Assembly (NCBI GenBank): GCA_016792845.1
Contig: JAEUKH010000038.1
Coordinates: 62,001 to 126,000, forward strand
From: Myxococcales bacterium
Lineage (GTDB): Bacteria; Myxococcota_A; Polyangia; Polyangiales; Ga0077539
Direction of reading: 5' to 3'
DNA: 64,000 bases
The notes beneath the pieces were generated by a model that did not search any database, was not told the DNA's origin, and saw only the letters and a list, made by a program, of their open reading frames with translations. Numbering within the stretch: position 1 is the stretch's first letter; each line of letters starts with the position of its first letter. Positions 32,905 through 42,151 of the stretch are shown here, piece after piece. The position numbers and the translations under genes are program-made.

Positions 32905-34404
32905 TCAGCGATCTTCCGCGCCACCAAGCATGAGGGGGCCGAGCCGCGCGTCGCTCGCTTCGACGGTCGACAATTCGCCTACGAGCTTGCCTCGGCGCAT
33001 CACCACGACGCGGCGAGTGAGCGCGCGCAGCTCGTCGAGGTCGCTCGACACCACCAAGAGCGCCATGCCGCGTTGACGAGCCTCTTCGAGGCGCTGGTGG
33101 AGCATCGCCCGCGCGCCGAGGTCGACCCCGCGCGACGGCTGTGAAATCACAAGCACCTTCGGCGCCCAATGCAGCTCGCGCCCCACGAGCACCTTCTGCT
33201 GGTTGCCTCCCGAGAGCGCGCCCACCCGCATCGTCGGGTCAGCGGGTCGAATCGCCATCGCGTCGATGACCTCGCGCGCCTCGGCTTCAAAAGCCCCGAG
33301 GTCGAGTCGCCCCGCCGTGTTGAGCTTCGCCGCGTCGCCCAGGGCGATGTTCTCGGCCACCGTGAGATCGAGCACGAGCCCCCCACGGCTGCGGTCTTCA
33401 GGCACCCACCCGAGCCCCCGTCGCCGACGCGCAACGACGCTCGCGTGGGTGATGTCGTCACGCCCGAGCGTGACAGCGCCGCGCGACACCCTCCGCACCC
33501 CCGCGATGGCCTCGACCAGCGCCCGCTGCCCGTTGCCTTCGACGCCCACGACGCCCACGCTCTCGCCCGCGCGAAGTTGCAGACTCACCGGCCCGAGGCC
33601 CTCGGCTTCGAGCGCGTCGAGCGAGAGCACCACGTCGTCGCCCGGCGGTGCCTGCCCGTGCGCGGGCGCGTGGGTCTCGCCGCCCACCATGGCCTCGACG
33701 AGGCTCGCCTCGGTGAAGTCTGCGCGGGGCCCCGTCGCGACCACGCGCCCGCGACGAAGCACCGTCAAGGTGTCGGCCACGGGCATGATCTCGTCGAGCT
33801 TGTGGGTCACCAGCACCACCGCCGCGCCCGCGTCGGCGAGCCCGCGAACCGTGCGAAGGAGCTGCGCGATCTCAGCGCCCGCCAGCACCGCGGTGGGCTC
33901 ATCGAGCAAGATCACCTTGGCGCCCTGCGCGAGCACCTTCAAGATCTCGACCCGCTGCCGCTCGCCCACCGAGAGCGCGCCCACCTCGGCGTCGGGGTCG
34001 ACCGCGAGACCGTGCCGCGAGGCCAGCGCACACAGCGAGGCCCGCGCCGACGCGCGGTCGACCGAGAGCCCCAGAAAGCCGCGACGCGGCTCGCTGCCCA
34101 AGACCACGTTGTCGAGCACCGTCATCGCGTCGACCAACATGAAGTGCTGGTACACCACGCCGATCCCCGCACGGCGCGCCCCCGCGACGTCGCCGCGACG
34201 CAGGCTCCGGCCCCCGACGGTGACCTCGCCCGACGAGGGCACCACCATCGCGGAGGCCACGTTCAAGAGCGTGCTCTTGCCCGCGCCGTTCTCGCCAAGG
34301 AGGCCGTGAACCTCACCGTATTTCGCTGTAAAATCAACGCGATCGAGCGCGCGCACGGCGCCGCTCCAGTGCGTGATCTGGCGCATCACCAGGGCCTCGC
34401 TCAT
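32905..34404 (-). CDS. ABC transporter ATPase, BMP-associated (nucleoside/sugar type)
   Basis: The 499-residue protein carries two tandem ATPase domains, as in the RbsA/YufO/NupO class. The first has Walker A GENGAGKST (about residue 38), signature LSVGERQRVEI and Walker B VILLDEPTAVL. The second has a degenerate Walker A region (VGVEGNGQRALVEAI), signature LSGGNQQKVLVGREL and VLVISQPSRGVDLGA. That asymmetry is normal for the class. It overlaps the upstream BMP-type binding-protein gene by 4 bases, so both work together. The two permease genes expected for the importer are not in the window. Confidence 0.93.
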   Translation of the reverse strand: MSEALVMRQITHWSGAVRALDRVDFTAKYGEVHGLLGENGAGKSTLLNVASAMVVPSSGEVTVGGRSLRRGDVAGARRAGIGVVYQHFMLVDAMTVLDNVVLGSEPRRGFLGLSVDRASARASLCALASRHGLAVDPDAEVGALSVGERQRVEILKVLAQGAKVILLDEPTAVLAGAEIAQLLRTVRGLADAGAAVVLVTHKLDEIMPVADTLTVLRRGRVVATGPRADFTEASLVEAMVGGETHAPAHGQAPPGDDVVLSLDALEAEGLGPVSLQLRAGESVGVVGVEGNGQRALVEAIAGVRRVSRGAVTLGRDDITHASVVARRRRGLGWVPEDRSRGGLVLDLTVAENIALGDAAKLNTAGRLDLGAFEAEAREVIDAMAIRPADPTMRVGALSGGNQQKVLVGRELHWAPKVLVISQPSRGVDLGARAMLHQRLEEARQRGMALLVVSSDLDELRALTRRVVVMRRGKLVGELSTVEASDARLGPLMLGGAEDR

Positions 34405-35492
34405 CGCAGCTCCGTGGGCACCCGCACGGCCCCTCGCACGATCGCGTCGCGGAGGCCCTCGACCCGCGCGACGGTCTCAGCCGAGAGGTGTCGCGCGTGG
34501 GGGCCTTGGTGCACCCAGTCGACCCCCTCCTCGCGGAGCCCGAACGAACGGAGCCCCCCGTCGCCGCGGTCAAAGACCTCGCGGGCGGCGTCGCGCACGA
34601 CGTTGAACACCACCACATCGATGCGCTTTCGCAGCGAGGTGAGCACCACCCGCGGCGCCTCGTCGTACTGGTCGGCGTCGACGCCGATGGCCATGCGCCC
34701 CACGCGCTCGGCGGCCGAGAACACACCGAGCCCCGTGCTCCCGGCGGCGTGAAAGATCACCCGCGCGCCGTTGGCGAACTGCGTGGTCGCGAGGGCCGCG
34801 CCCCGCTCAGGGTCTTTGAACGCTTGCGGCGTGCTCCCGGCGTACCCCGAGAAGACGCGGCAATGCGGGCACACCGCGGCGACCCCCGCGCGATACCCGG
34901 CCTCGAATTTTCGAATCAATGGGATGTCCATCCCGCCCACAAAACCGACCGGCGCGCCACGGGCTTCGAGCGCCGCGGCGGCCCCCACCAGGTACGCGCC
35001 CTCTTCTTCGCGAAACACCAGGCCCACGGTGTTGGGCAGCACCGCCCCGCGCTCGGGCGTCGCGTAGTCGACGCACGCGAACCGCACCCCGGGGTAGTCG
35101 CGCGCCACCTCGTCGACGTCGCGCGAGAAGATGTACCCGATGCCGATCACGCGGTCGAAGCCCCGCGCCGCGAACAAGCGCAGCGCCGAGGCCCGGTCGT
35201 CGGCGTCGCCGGGTTCGACATACTCGACCTCGGCGCCGAGCTCGCGGCGTGCACGTTCGAGCCCCTCCCACGCGCCGTCGTTGAAGCTCTTGTCACCGCG
35301 GCCGCCAACATCAAACACGAGCCCGATGCGAACACGGCGGAGCCCCGCGGGCACCGACGCCCGAGCCGGAGTGACGCCGCGGGCAGGCAGCCACAGGCTC
35401 CCAAACGCGAGCAAGAGCAACACCCCAGGGCCGACGCGTGAGAGAAATGGTGACACTGTGCGCCGGTCGATCCTCTCACCGTGACGGAACAT
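34401..35492 (-). CDS. BMP-family substrate-binding protein
   Basis: The product is 363 residues if translation starts at the ATG at 35492; a GTG at 35456 (VSPFLSRVGPGV) is an alternative. An N-terminal hydrophobic segment (GPGVLLLLAFGSLWLPARG) exports the protein; there is no lipobox cysteine. The mature part matches the basic membrane protein/PnrA family: IGLVFDVGGRGDKSFNDGAWEGL near residue 57, VIGIGYIFSRDVDEVARDYP, and GVDADQYDEAPRVVLTSL near 285. This family binds purine nucleosides or related ligands for import. It is the first gene of a two-gene unit with the ATPase gene. Permeases are missing nearby. Confidence 0.9.
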   Translation of the reverse strand: MFRHGERIDRRTVSPFLSRVGPGVLLLLAFGSLWLPARGVTPARASVPAGLRRVRIGLVFDVGGRGDKSFNDGAWEGLERARRELGAEVEYVEPGDADDRASALRLFAARGFDRVIGIGYIFSRDVDEVARDYPGVRFACVDYATPERGAVLPNTVGLVFREEEGAYLVGAAAALEARGAPVGFVGGMDIPLIRKFEAGYRAGVAAVCPHCRVFSGYAGSTPQAFKDPERGAALATTQFANGARVIFHAAGSTGLGVFSAAERVGRMAIGVDADQYDEAPRVVLTSLRKRIDVVVFNVVRDAAREVFDRGDGGLRSFGLREEGVDWVHQGPHARHLSAETVARVEGLRDAIVRGAVRVPTELR

Positions 35493-35580
35493 TCTCCATT
35501 CACGTTCAAGCCCAGAGGGTGCTTTACTCTGCCCCGACTCAAGTGAGCTTGTCGAGGCGCGTACGCACAGTGAGGGAGCC

Positions 35581-37872
35581 TTGATTCACGCGGGAGAGAA
35601 CCTCGGCCCGCGACATGTTGCAGGCGCATTGGGCGCCCCCGTCGCGCCGGGCGATGTCTTCGAGGTGATTCGCCAAGGGGCCGCGGTGGTGCAGGGCCAG
35701 CTCCTGGCCGGCGAGCCGATGGAGCGCGGGCGCTTCGAAGAGCTGCGCGACACCCTGAAGCTCTTGCCCGCCCAGAGCGCGCTCCTGGCTCCCGCGGAGC
35801 TCACCTTGAGCCTCTCGGGCCTGCCCGTCGCCATCGTCGACACGCCGAGGCTCCTCGCCCTGAGCGCGGTGCTCGGCGAGCGGGCTCCGGGGCTCGCGCG
35901 GGGCCCCCTCGTGAAAGCGCTCTTTCTGGCCTTCGCCCGGGTCGCCGAGGGCCTCGCCGAGACCCACGCGTTGGGGCTGAGCCACGGGGCCATCGACGTG
36001 TCGCGCTTTTATGTGACCGACGACGCGCTCCCCGAGGCGCTCGACGGCCTGAAGCTCGGCGCCTTCGGCCTCGGCGAGACCCAGGCGCCGCCGCGACGCG
36101 ACCTCGTCGAGCTCTTGCGCGCCCTCCACCGGATGTTCACCGTGGCGCAGACGCAGCCCGCAGGCCCCGCGTCGGCCAAGTGGCTCTTGCTGCACCAGTC
36201 GGCCATGCACGGCGAGCACCCCGCGCTAGAGTCTGCGGGCACCCTCGCGGCGACGCTCCGAGAGCTCGCGCGGCTCGACGCCGAAGAAGACCCGAGGGCC
36301 ACCACCCGGCCGCAGCGCACCGCCACGCTCACCCCGGCGCGGGGAGCAAGCGCAGGGCAAGCGTCGACGCGCCCGAGCACCCTGGCCGGCGCCCGCCACC
36401 CGGCGTTTGTGCCCGACGACGCGACCCCGAGAGAGCCCCTGCGACGCACCGAGCGCCCCACCTCGGGCCGCGCGCGCCCCCCACGGCCCGTGCCGCCCGC
36501 GAAGACCGTGCGCTTCGGTCGAACCCTCGCCGCCGCGACCCTCTCGGCGCTCACCCTGGTCGCCGTCGCCGCAGGGCTCTATCTCTGGAAGGGCCGCGAC
36601 CAGCTCTCGCAAATCGCAGTCGGGCAGCTCCTGCCCGGGCACCCGCGCGCGTCGCTGCGATGCCCCGGCGAGAACGCGACCTCCCAAAGCGGAGCCCGCT
36701 TCGCCGAAGACGTCACCAGCTTCCGCGCGGCCTGCGTGAACGCCGCCGAGGGCCCCCAACTCGTGGTGGTGGCGCGCGAGGGCACCTCGGTCCGCGTGGC
36801 CTCACGGCTCGCCCGACGCGGAGAGGCCTTTCGTACCGCGGTGCTCCCCGTTGACCGCGGCGCCGTCGAGCTCGGCTCGGCGCTCAGCACCGCCGCTGAC
36901 GGGCACCCGAGCGCGCTGTGGTTCTCGTGGCGCAGCGCCGTCGGCAACCCGTTCACCATCGCCCGCGTCGAGGGCAGCGCCTCGCAGCTCCGCCCCTTCA
37001 GCATCAACGGCTGGGATGACATCCGCCTCCGCGGCGCCAACCTCGTGGCCGTCACCGGCGACACCGCGTGGCTCAGCACCAGCGCCGGCTCTGACCTCCA
37101 CGGGCACAGCCTCCTCGTCGCGGTCGAGATGGCCCCAACGGTCGAGCGGCCCCCCGTCACGGTTTGGCGCCTCGGCGACGCCCCCCTCGCGGCCACGCTC
37201 CCAGGGCCGCGCCCGGGCTTTCTCTTGATGTCACGCGTGCCCAACAGCCACGACGTGATCTTCACCCTCGTCGAGGTCGACCTCGCCCTCCTCCGGAGCG
37301 CCCGCACCAACACCGCCGCGCCCGCCGAGCTCGACGGCCTCGCGCTCCCGCCGCGGGCGGTAACGACCCGAGAACCCTTGAGATTCGAGGTCGACGAGGC
37401 CGTCGACGTGGCCCCCCAGGGGGTCACCACCCCTGACGGCGTTCACCAGTTTGTGATGACCCTCGGCGCCCCCCTCTCTGACGAGCGCGCCGAAGCCACC
37501 GGGCACCACGTCGCGCCCGGGCGCATGCTCTTGTTGCGCATCCCCGCGGTCGGCCAGCCCGTCGCGTCGCCCTTGGGCACCCGCGGCTTGGCTGAGAGCC
37601 TCGAACCCAGCCCCGCGGGCCTGAGGGCCCTCGTGCGCGACGCCGACCCGAACGGGCTCCCGGGCGAATCGATTCGTTTTTTGACCCTCAGCTCCGCCGG
37701 GGCGATCACAGAAACGAGCGTCGATCACGGGGGCGGTGATCAAATCGTGCGCATCGCCTGCGGCGAAGATGCTTGGCTGCTGAGCCTTGACCCGCACCAA
37801 CGCGCCCGCGTACTGGCCCGTCCTGAAGTGTGTCTCTTGCCCTCTCTCCCGAGCGCCACCTCAACGCGATGA
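35581..37872 (+). CDS. Membrane pseudokinase 1 with extracytoplasmic domain
   Basis: The product is 763 residues from a TTG start at 35581. A GAGGGA ribosome site lies 4-5 bases upstream, and MIHAGENLGPR aligns with MISLGDKVGPR of the next gene. Residues about 10-235 follow a protein-kinase-like layout, but the catalytic loop HRDxK is replaced by SHGAIDVSRF and the DFG motif by AFG, so both essential aspartates are lost. A Pro/Arg-rich linker leads to a transmembrane helix near residue 325 (TLSALTLVAVAAGLYLW). About 420 further residues form a beta-rich domain with paired cysteines near the end (CGEDAWLL, CLLPS). It is probably a signalling scaffold or sensor. It overlaps its paralogue by 4 bases. 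Confidence 0.75.
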   Translation: MIHAGENLGPRHVAGALGAPVAPGDVFEVIRQGAAVVQGQLLAGEPMERGRFEELRDTLKLLPAQSALLAPAELTLSLSGLPVAIVDTPRLLALSAVLGERAPGLARGPLVKALFLAFARVAEGLAETHALGLSHGAIDVSRFYVTDDALPEALDGLKLGAFGLGETQAPPRRDLVELLRALHRMFTVAQTQPAGPASAKWLLLHQSAMHGEHPALESAGTLAATLRELARLDAEEDPRATTRPQRTATLTPARGASAGQASTRPSTLAGARHPAFVPDDATPREPLRRTERPTSGRARPPRPVPPAKTVRFGRTLAAATLSALTLVAVAAGLYLWKGRDQLSQIAVGQLLPGHPRASLRCPGENATSQSGARFAEDVTSFRAACVNAAEGPQLVVVAREGTSVRVASRLARRGEAFRTAVLPVDRGAVELGSALSTAADGHPSALWFSWRSAVGNPFTIARVEGSASQLRPFSINGWDDIRLRGANLVAVTGDTAWLSTSAGSDLHGHSLLVAVEMAPTVERPPVTVWRLGDAPLAATLPGPRPGFLLMSRVPNSHDVIFTLVEVDLALLRSARTNTAAPAELDGLALPPRAVTTREPLRFEVDEAVDVAPQGVTTPDGVHQFVMTLGAPLSDERAEATGHHVAPGRMLLLRIPAVGQPVASPLGTRGLAESLEPSPAGLRALVRDADPNGLPGESIRFLTLSSAGAITETSVDHGGGDQIVRIACGEDAWLLSLDPHQRARVLARPEVCLLPSLPSATSTR

Positions 37873-40112
37873 TTTCACTCGGTGACAAGGTCGGTCCGCG
37901 ATGGTTTGTGACCCAAGGCCCGGCCGAGCAGGCCGCCGGGGTGACCTTCGAGCTGCGCGACGCCCAGGGGCGCATCGCCACGGGTCAGATTCTGTTCGCG
38001 GGACCGCTCGAAGCCCGCGCCATTGAGACGCTACAGGCCGAGCTCGCGAAGGCGCCGCGGAGGGCGCCCTTGCTCTTGCCGAACGAGATCTTCGGCAACA
38101 AGGCCTCATGGCCCGTGGGGGTGTACCTCGAAGCCCCGCCAAACCCGTTTACGGCGCTCCTCGGGGCCATGCAGACTGGCGGCGTCGAGGCCCGTCGGGT
38201 CGAGACGCTTCGCACGCTCCAGCGATGGTTCGGCTCCCTCGCGCGCAACCTCGACCGGCTGCACCAGCAGGGCCTCGTGCACGGGGCCATCGACGCGTCG
38301 CGGCTGCACCTTGTGCCGAGCGACGACGGCGAGACCTTGGCGGCGTCGGGCTTCGGCATCGGGCTCGCCGCGCACCTCGCAGGTCGACGCGGGCCCCTCA
38401 CCCTCCGCGATGACCTCTGCGCGGCGCTCGGCGCCATGGTCGAAGCCCTCGACAAGACGCGCAGCACGCCCGACCCGGCGGCGCTGCCCAAGTGGGAGCT
38501 TCTCAAGCGCTGCATGCGCGGCGGCGAGCACATCGCCCTCGAATCGGGGCGCACCCTGGCCCAAGCCTTCGAGGCCCTCCACGCACCGCCCGCGACGCGC
38601 AAGGTCGACACACCTCACAAGACCTCAGGGGGGGTCACCCCAGGCGCAGGCATGCCCGCGGGACGCCCGCCCCCCGAGCGCCTCGCCACCCCCGCCCGCG
38701 GCCTCCCTGCGGCCCCCCAGGAGCCCCTCCAAGCGGCCGTACCCCGCGGCGCCTTTCAAGCGCCGCCGCCGCCCCAAGAGCTGTCACCCCACACCCGCAC
38801 GCGACGCATCGCGATGCTCTCGGTCGGCGGCCTCGTCGCCATCGCCGCGATGATCGCCGGAGCCTTGGCGCTCAACCAGCCGAGCACCGCCCCCGAAGGC
38901 CCCGCGCCCGCGCCCCGGGCCGTGCACCGCGCCCTCGCGTCGCGGTGTCAGCGAGAGCCGACGCGCGCCGCCCTCGCTGCGCCTCCGCAGCGCCTCGCCT
39001 TGGGTTGCGTCACCGGCGACGCGCCCTCGGTGGCGGTGTTCTCGCAAGCTGCCAGCGCCCTCTCGATGGTGACCCGGCCGACCACCCTCGGCGCCGATTT
39101 TCAGCGCAGCGTCGTCAACATCAGCGACGACGCCGCCGAGCTCGGCACGAGCTACACCGACGACGGAGTCTGGGTGTCTTGGCGACCGCAGCGCGGCCAT
39201 GCGTTTGTCGTCGCACGCGTGACCCCTACGCTCGAAAGGGTGGTGCAAGAGACCCCCGGGTGGAGCCCCGACGACTTCACCGGCGCCCATCTCTTGCGCG
39301 CCTCAGCGGCGCAGAGTTGGGTCGCGAGCACCCTCGGCGTCGGCGCAGACCGTTACGTGGTCATCGCCCAGCTCGACGCGACCCCCGACAGCCCCGCGCC
39401 TTTTACGCTGTTCGTGTTGCGTCGCGGCACGCTGTTGTCGAGCGCCGCGGGCGACCCGGCGACCCTCGTGGTGGCCACCCCCGAGGCTGAAGGCACCCGG
39501 GTCGAGGCCCTTACGGTGCCGCTCCGCGCGCTCTCGGGCATCGCCGAGTCGCCCATCCCCCGCGCCGCCCTCGGCCCCGACGACCGCGACGCGGGCCCGC
39601 GCAACGCCGACGACGGAGGGCTCGCCCCCGCGCCGACCCAGTGGGTGCGGAGGCTGCCCCCCGCCACGGCCATCTCGCGCGGCAACCTTCTGGTGCCCGC
39701 CCATTCGCTCGCCGCGGCGCCGACGGCGCTGGCCGACCCGTCGGGGCTCACCCGCGTGCTGCTGGTCGAGGCCCGCGAGGGCGCTGAACCGCCGCGCGGC
39801 CAGCTGCGGCTCGTCACCTTCCGGGGGCAAGGCGCCGCCGAGTCGCTGGTCATCGATGAGCTGCCGGCCTCGGCCCGCGCCGTCGCGCTCACAGACCCGG
39901 GCGACGGGCTCGCCCTCCTCGCCGAGGTCAACGGCCGGCTCGAAGCGCTCGAAGTCTCAGAGGCGAGCTCGGTCACCGTGCGACACGGCCCCCCTCTCGC
40001 GGGGCCCCTCGCGGCGGTACGGTGCGGCGACGCCACGTTCTTCGCGCACTCTGCCCCGGGGGCCGACGCCAGTCTCCAGCTTTTGCGCTTGCCTTGCGGT
40101 CTGAATCCGTAG
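37869..40112 (+). CDS. Membrane pseudokinase 2 (tandem paralogue)
   Basis: The product is 747 residues from the ATG at 37869, which overlaps the upstream TGA (ATGA); a start at 37830 would sit inside the upstream gene. The organisation repeats that of pseudokinase 1: a kinase-like region with VHGAIDASRL in place of the catalytic loop and SGFG in place of DFG, a Pro/Ala-rich linker, a transmembrane helix near residue 325 (MLSVGGLVAIAAMIAGALAL), and a beta-rich extracytoplasmic domain ending CGDATFF and RLPCGL. Loss of both catalytic aspartates argues against kinase activity. The coupled pair may form a heteromeric receptor. The family is not named here because I do not recognise one. Confidence 0.75.
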   Translation: MISLGDKVGPRWFVTQGPAEQAAGVTFELRDAQGRIATGQILFAGPLEARAIETLQAELAKAPRRAPLLLPNEIFGNKASWPVGVYLEAPPNPFTALLGAMQTGGVEARRVETLRTLQRWFGSLARNLDRLHQQGLVHGAIDASRLHLVPSDDGETLAASGFGIGLAAHLAGRRGPLTLRDDLCAALGAMVEALDKTRSTPDPAALPKWELLKRCMRGGEHIALESGRTLAQAFEALHAPPATRKVDTPHKTSGGVTPGAGMPAGRPPPERLATPARGLPAAPQEPLQAAVPRGAFQAPPPPQELSPHTRTRRIAMLSVGGLVAIAAMIAGALALNQPSTAPEGPAPAPRAVHRALASRCQREPTRAALAAPPQRLALGCVTGDAPSVAVFSQAASALSMVTRPTTLGADFQRSVVNISDDAAELGTSYTDDGVWVSWRPQRGHAFVVARVTPTLERVVQETPGWSPDDFTGAHLLRASAAQSWVASTLGVGADRYVVIAQLDATPDSPAPFTLFVLRRGTLLSSAAGDPATLVVATPEAEGTRVEALTVPLRALSGIAESPIPRAALGPDDRDAGPRNADDGGLAPAPTQWVRRLPPATAISRGNLLVPAHSLAAAPTALADPSGLTRVLLVEAREGAEPPRGQLRLVTFRGQGAAESLVIDELPASARAVALTDPGDGLALLAEVNGRLEALEVSEASSVTVRHGPPLAGPLAAVRCGDATFFAHSAPGADASLQLLRLPCGLNP

Positions 40113-40159
40113 ATTTTTTCTGAAAGGGCGGAGCAGGGTGGCATCGTACCCTCTCACTA

Positions 40160-40173
40160 CGGGGTAAACCCCG
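40160..40173 (+). repeat. Hairpin in the leader of the outer-membrane protein gene
   Basis: CGGGG and CCCCG pair around a TAAA loop, 34 bases before the ATG at 40207. With no T-tract it is more likely an mRNA-stabilising or processing hairpin than an intrinsic terminator of the pseudokinase operon. Confidence 0.35.
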
Positions 40174-40206
40174 CAGGTGTGAGCCCAGATTCGTGAGGAG
40201 GTTTTC

Positions 40207-41007
40207 ATGTCGATGAAGAAGACAGTGCTCGGGATTGTTGCGGCGTGTACGGTTCTCGGGGCCGCGATGACGGCCTCTGCGCAGACGCGCTACCCGCTTG
40301 AGTTCAACCAGCGCCCGATCACCCTCCCGGCGCGCACGCTTCGCATTGACGGCGACCTTCAGTTCAACGCCACCACGGCCAGCGTGACGACGGGCGGCGT
40401 CACCCAGTCGACGACCTCGGTGGCGACCTCGCTGCTCCTCGGCGGCGGCATCGGCCTCACCGACGACCTCGAACTCGGCGGTTTGATCGCCCCCATCCAG
40501 TTGAACCCCGAGGCCCGCTACGGCAACCCCTCGGTCTACGGCCGCTACCGCATCGCCCGCGGGCCCACCGAGCTCTCGCTCGACGGCGCCTTTGTGGTGC
40601 CGACCCGCAGCGGCGAAGTGGCAGCCCTCCAGCTTGGCGCCTCGGCGCTGATTCGCACCCTCAACGCGGGCCGTTTCGACCTCGGCGGTCACATCCGAAT
40701 CAACTTCAGCGACCCCACCAGCACCGACTTCATCGTGCCGGTGCGGTACGCCTTCCAGGTCAACCCGCAGACCGCCATCGGGGTGAGCACGGGGCTCTTC
40801 GTGCCGAACAACTTCAAGTTCGACTTCGCCACGATCCCCCTCGGGGTCTTCGGCCGCCTCGCGCTCCCGGGCGTCAACGGCACCCCCGTGGCCGACATCG
40901 TGGCCGCGTTCGACTTCAACAACTTCATTCAGTTCGGCGGCAGCGACGCGGTGAGCGTCGGCTCGTGGGCGATCACCCTCGGCGGGCGCTTCTACCTCGG
41001 CACCTGA
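40207..41007 (+). CDS. Predicted outer-membrane beta-barrel protein
   Basis: The 266-residue product begins with a Sec signal peptide (MSMKKTVLGIVAACTVLGAA, MTASAQ) cleaved after AQ. The mature protein consists of alternating amphipathic beta strands with many Gly/Thr/Asn/aromatic positions (LGGGIGLTDDLELGGLIAPI, PSVYGRYRIARG, FDLGGHIRINFSD) and ends with an aromatic-containing strand (SWAITLGGRFYLGT), as barrel proteins do. A strong GAGGAGG ribosome site lies 7 bases upstream. Base composition and site strength suggest high expression. It may be a porin-like or lipid-handling barrel; no specific family is recognised. Confidence 0.7.
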   Translation: MSMKKTVLGIVAACTVLGAAMTASAQTRYPLEFNQRPITLPARTLRIDGDLQFNATTASVTTGGVTQSTTSVATSLLLGGGIGLTDDLELGGLIAPIQLNPEARYGNPSVYGRYRIARGPTELSLDGAFVVPTRSGEVAALQLGASALIRTLNAGRFDLGGHIRINFSDPTSTDFIVPVRYAFQVNPQTAIGVSTGLFVPNNFKFDFATIPLGVFGRLALPGVNGTPVADIVAAFDFNNFIQFGGSDAVSVGSWAITLGGRFYLGT

Positions 41008-41176
41008 GCGCCTCGGCGCGACACCGCGCCCCCGAACACCCCCGCACGGCGCCCGCTCACAGGGCCCGTGAGGGGGTGTTCTCGTTGGGGCGTCTGTCAA
41101 GTTTTTGCAAACGAGTTACAGTTGGCCCGGGGCCGCTTGTGGTGAAGGGTGGTGTAGGTGTAGAGGCCCTCCTACG

Positions 41177-41962
41177 ATGACGCTGCGCCGTATGATCTGG
41201 GCTGTTGGGCTGGTTGCGTTGGGGGCTTGCGGTTTGGGCTGCACGGCTGACAACGTTGAAGACTACGTCCACGGTGAAGACGAAGAGATGGGTGACAGCG
41301 TGTTGGGCGAAGAGGCCGGCGCTGCGCCTGGCGTTCGGGTGCCCTCGACGGTGACCCTCGACCGCCGCGGGGTGTTCTACCTCACCTTCGACGACGGCCC
41401 GTCGCCGCGGTACACCCGGCGTATTTTGCAGGTGTTGGCGGCGCACCGCGCCCCGGCGACCTTCTTCACCACGGGGGCGAACCTCGCGGGCAACGAGGCC
41501 ATCGTGCGCGAGATCGAGGCGGCGGGGCACATCGTGGCCAGCCATCAGTGGTCGCACGTGGTGGCCACCACAGAGCAGCTTCGCACCTGGGCGCCGCGGC
41601 AGCGGGCGCGACTTGATGAGATCCTCGGGCACGCCCACACGCGGTACTTTCGGTATCCGTACGGGTCGGGCAGCACGGCCAAAGAGGCGGTGCTGCGCGA
41701 GGCGGGCTACCCCGACGGCGGCATCGGGTGGGACGTCGACACCCTCGACTGGTGCTACGCCAGCGGCACTTGCAGCCGCGCGCCCGCGGCCTTTCGCAGC
41801 AACTTCACGGGCTTTGTGATGAGCGAGGCGCGCCGCCGGGGCGGGGGCGTGATTTTGTTCCACGACATTCAGGGTGTGACGGCGAACAACCTCGACGCGA
41901 TCCTCACCCAGATGGAGGCTGCCGGTTACCGCTTCGCCAACCTGCCCACCGCAGGCCGCTGA
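41177..41962 (+). CDS. NodB-type polysaccharide deacetylase lipoprotein
   Basis: The product is 261 residues from the ATG at 41177 (MTLRRMIWAVGLVALGACGLGC), giving a lipoprotein signal with lipobox at LGAC or GLGC; an upstream alternative start at 41105 gives no signal. An acidic linker precedes the NodB domain. The five family motifs are visible: TFDDGP (metal aspartates), HQWSHV (metal histidines), RYFRYPYGSGS, GWDVDTLDW and VILFHDI. All catalytic residues look intact, so it should deacetylate N-acetylated cell-wall or exopolysaccharide sugars at the envelope. It stands alone between the barrel protein and the transporter genes. Confidence 0.92.
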   Translation: MTLRRMIWAVGLVALGACGLGCTADNVEDYVHGEDEEMGDSVLGEEAGAAPGVRVPSTVTLDRRGVFYLTFDDGPSPRYTRRILQVLAAHRAPATFFTTGANLAGNEAIVREIEAAGHIVASHQWSHVVATTEQLRTWAPRQRARLDEILGHAHTRYFRYPYGSGSTAKEAVLREAGYPDGGIGWDVDTLDWCYASGTCSRAPAAFRSNFTGFVMSEARRRGGGVILFHDIQGVTANNLDAILTQMEAAGYRFANLPTAGR

Positions 41963-42151
41963 GCGTTACCGCGCATCGCCCGCTTCGGGTGTCACGGGCA
42001 CGAGGTCTCTCGGCCCGTTTTGCGTTTGGGCCCTGCGACCCTCGCGGCGCACGGGGTGAGTCATTTCTGTGCTGCGCGTGCGGTGTTGGTGAGGCTTCGC
42101 GCTTCCCTTGGCCGGTGAAAGGCTGGTAGAAGGCCGGGCAAAGGGTAAACG

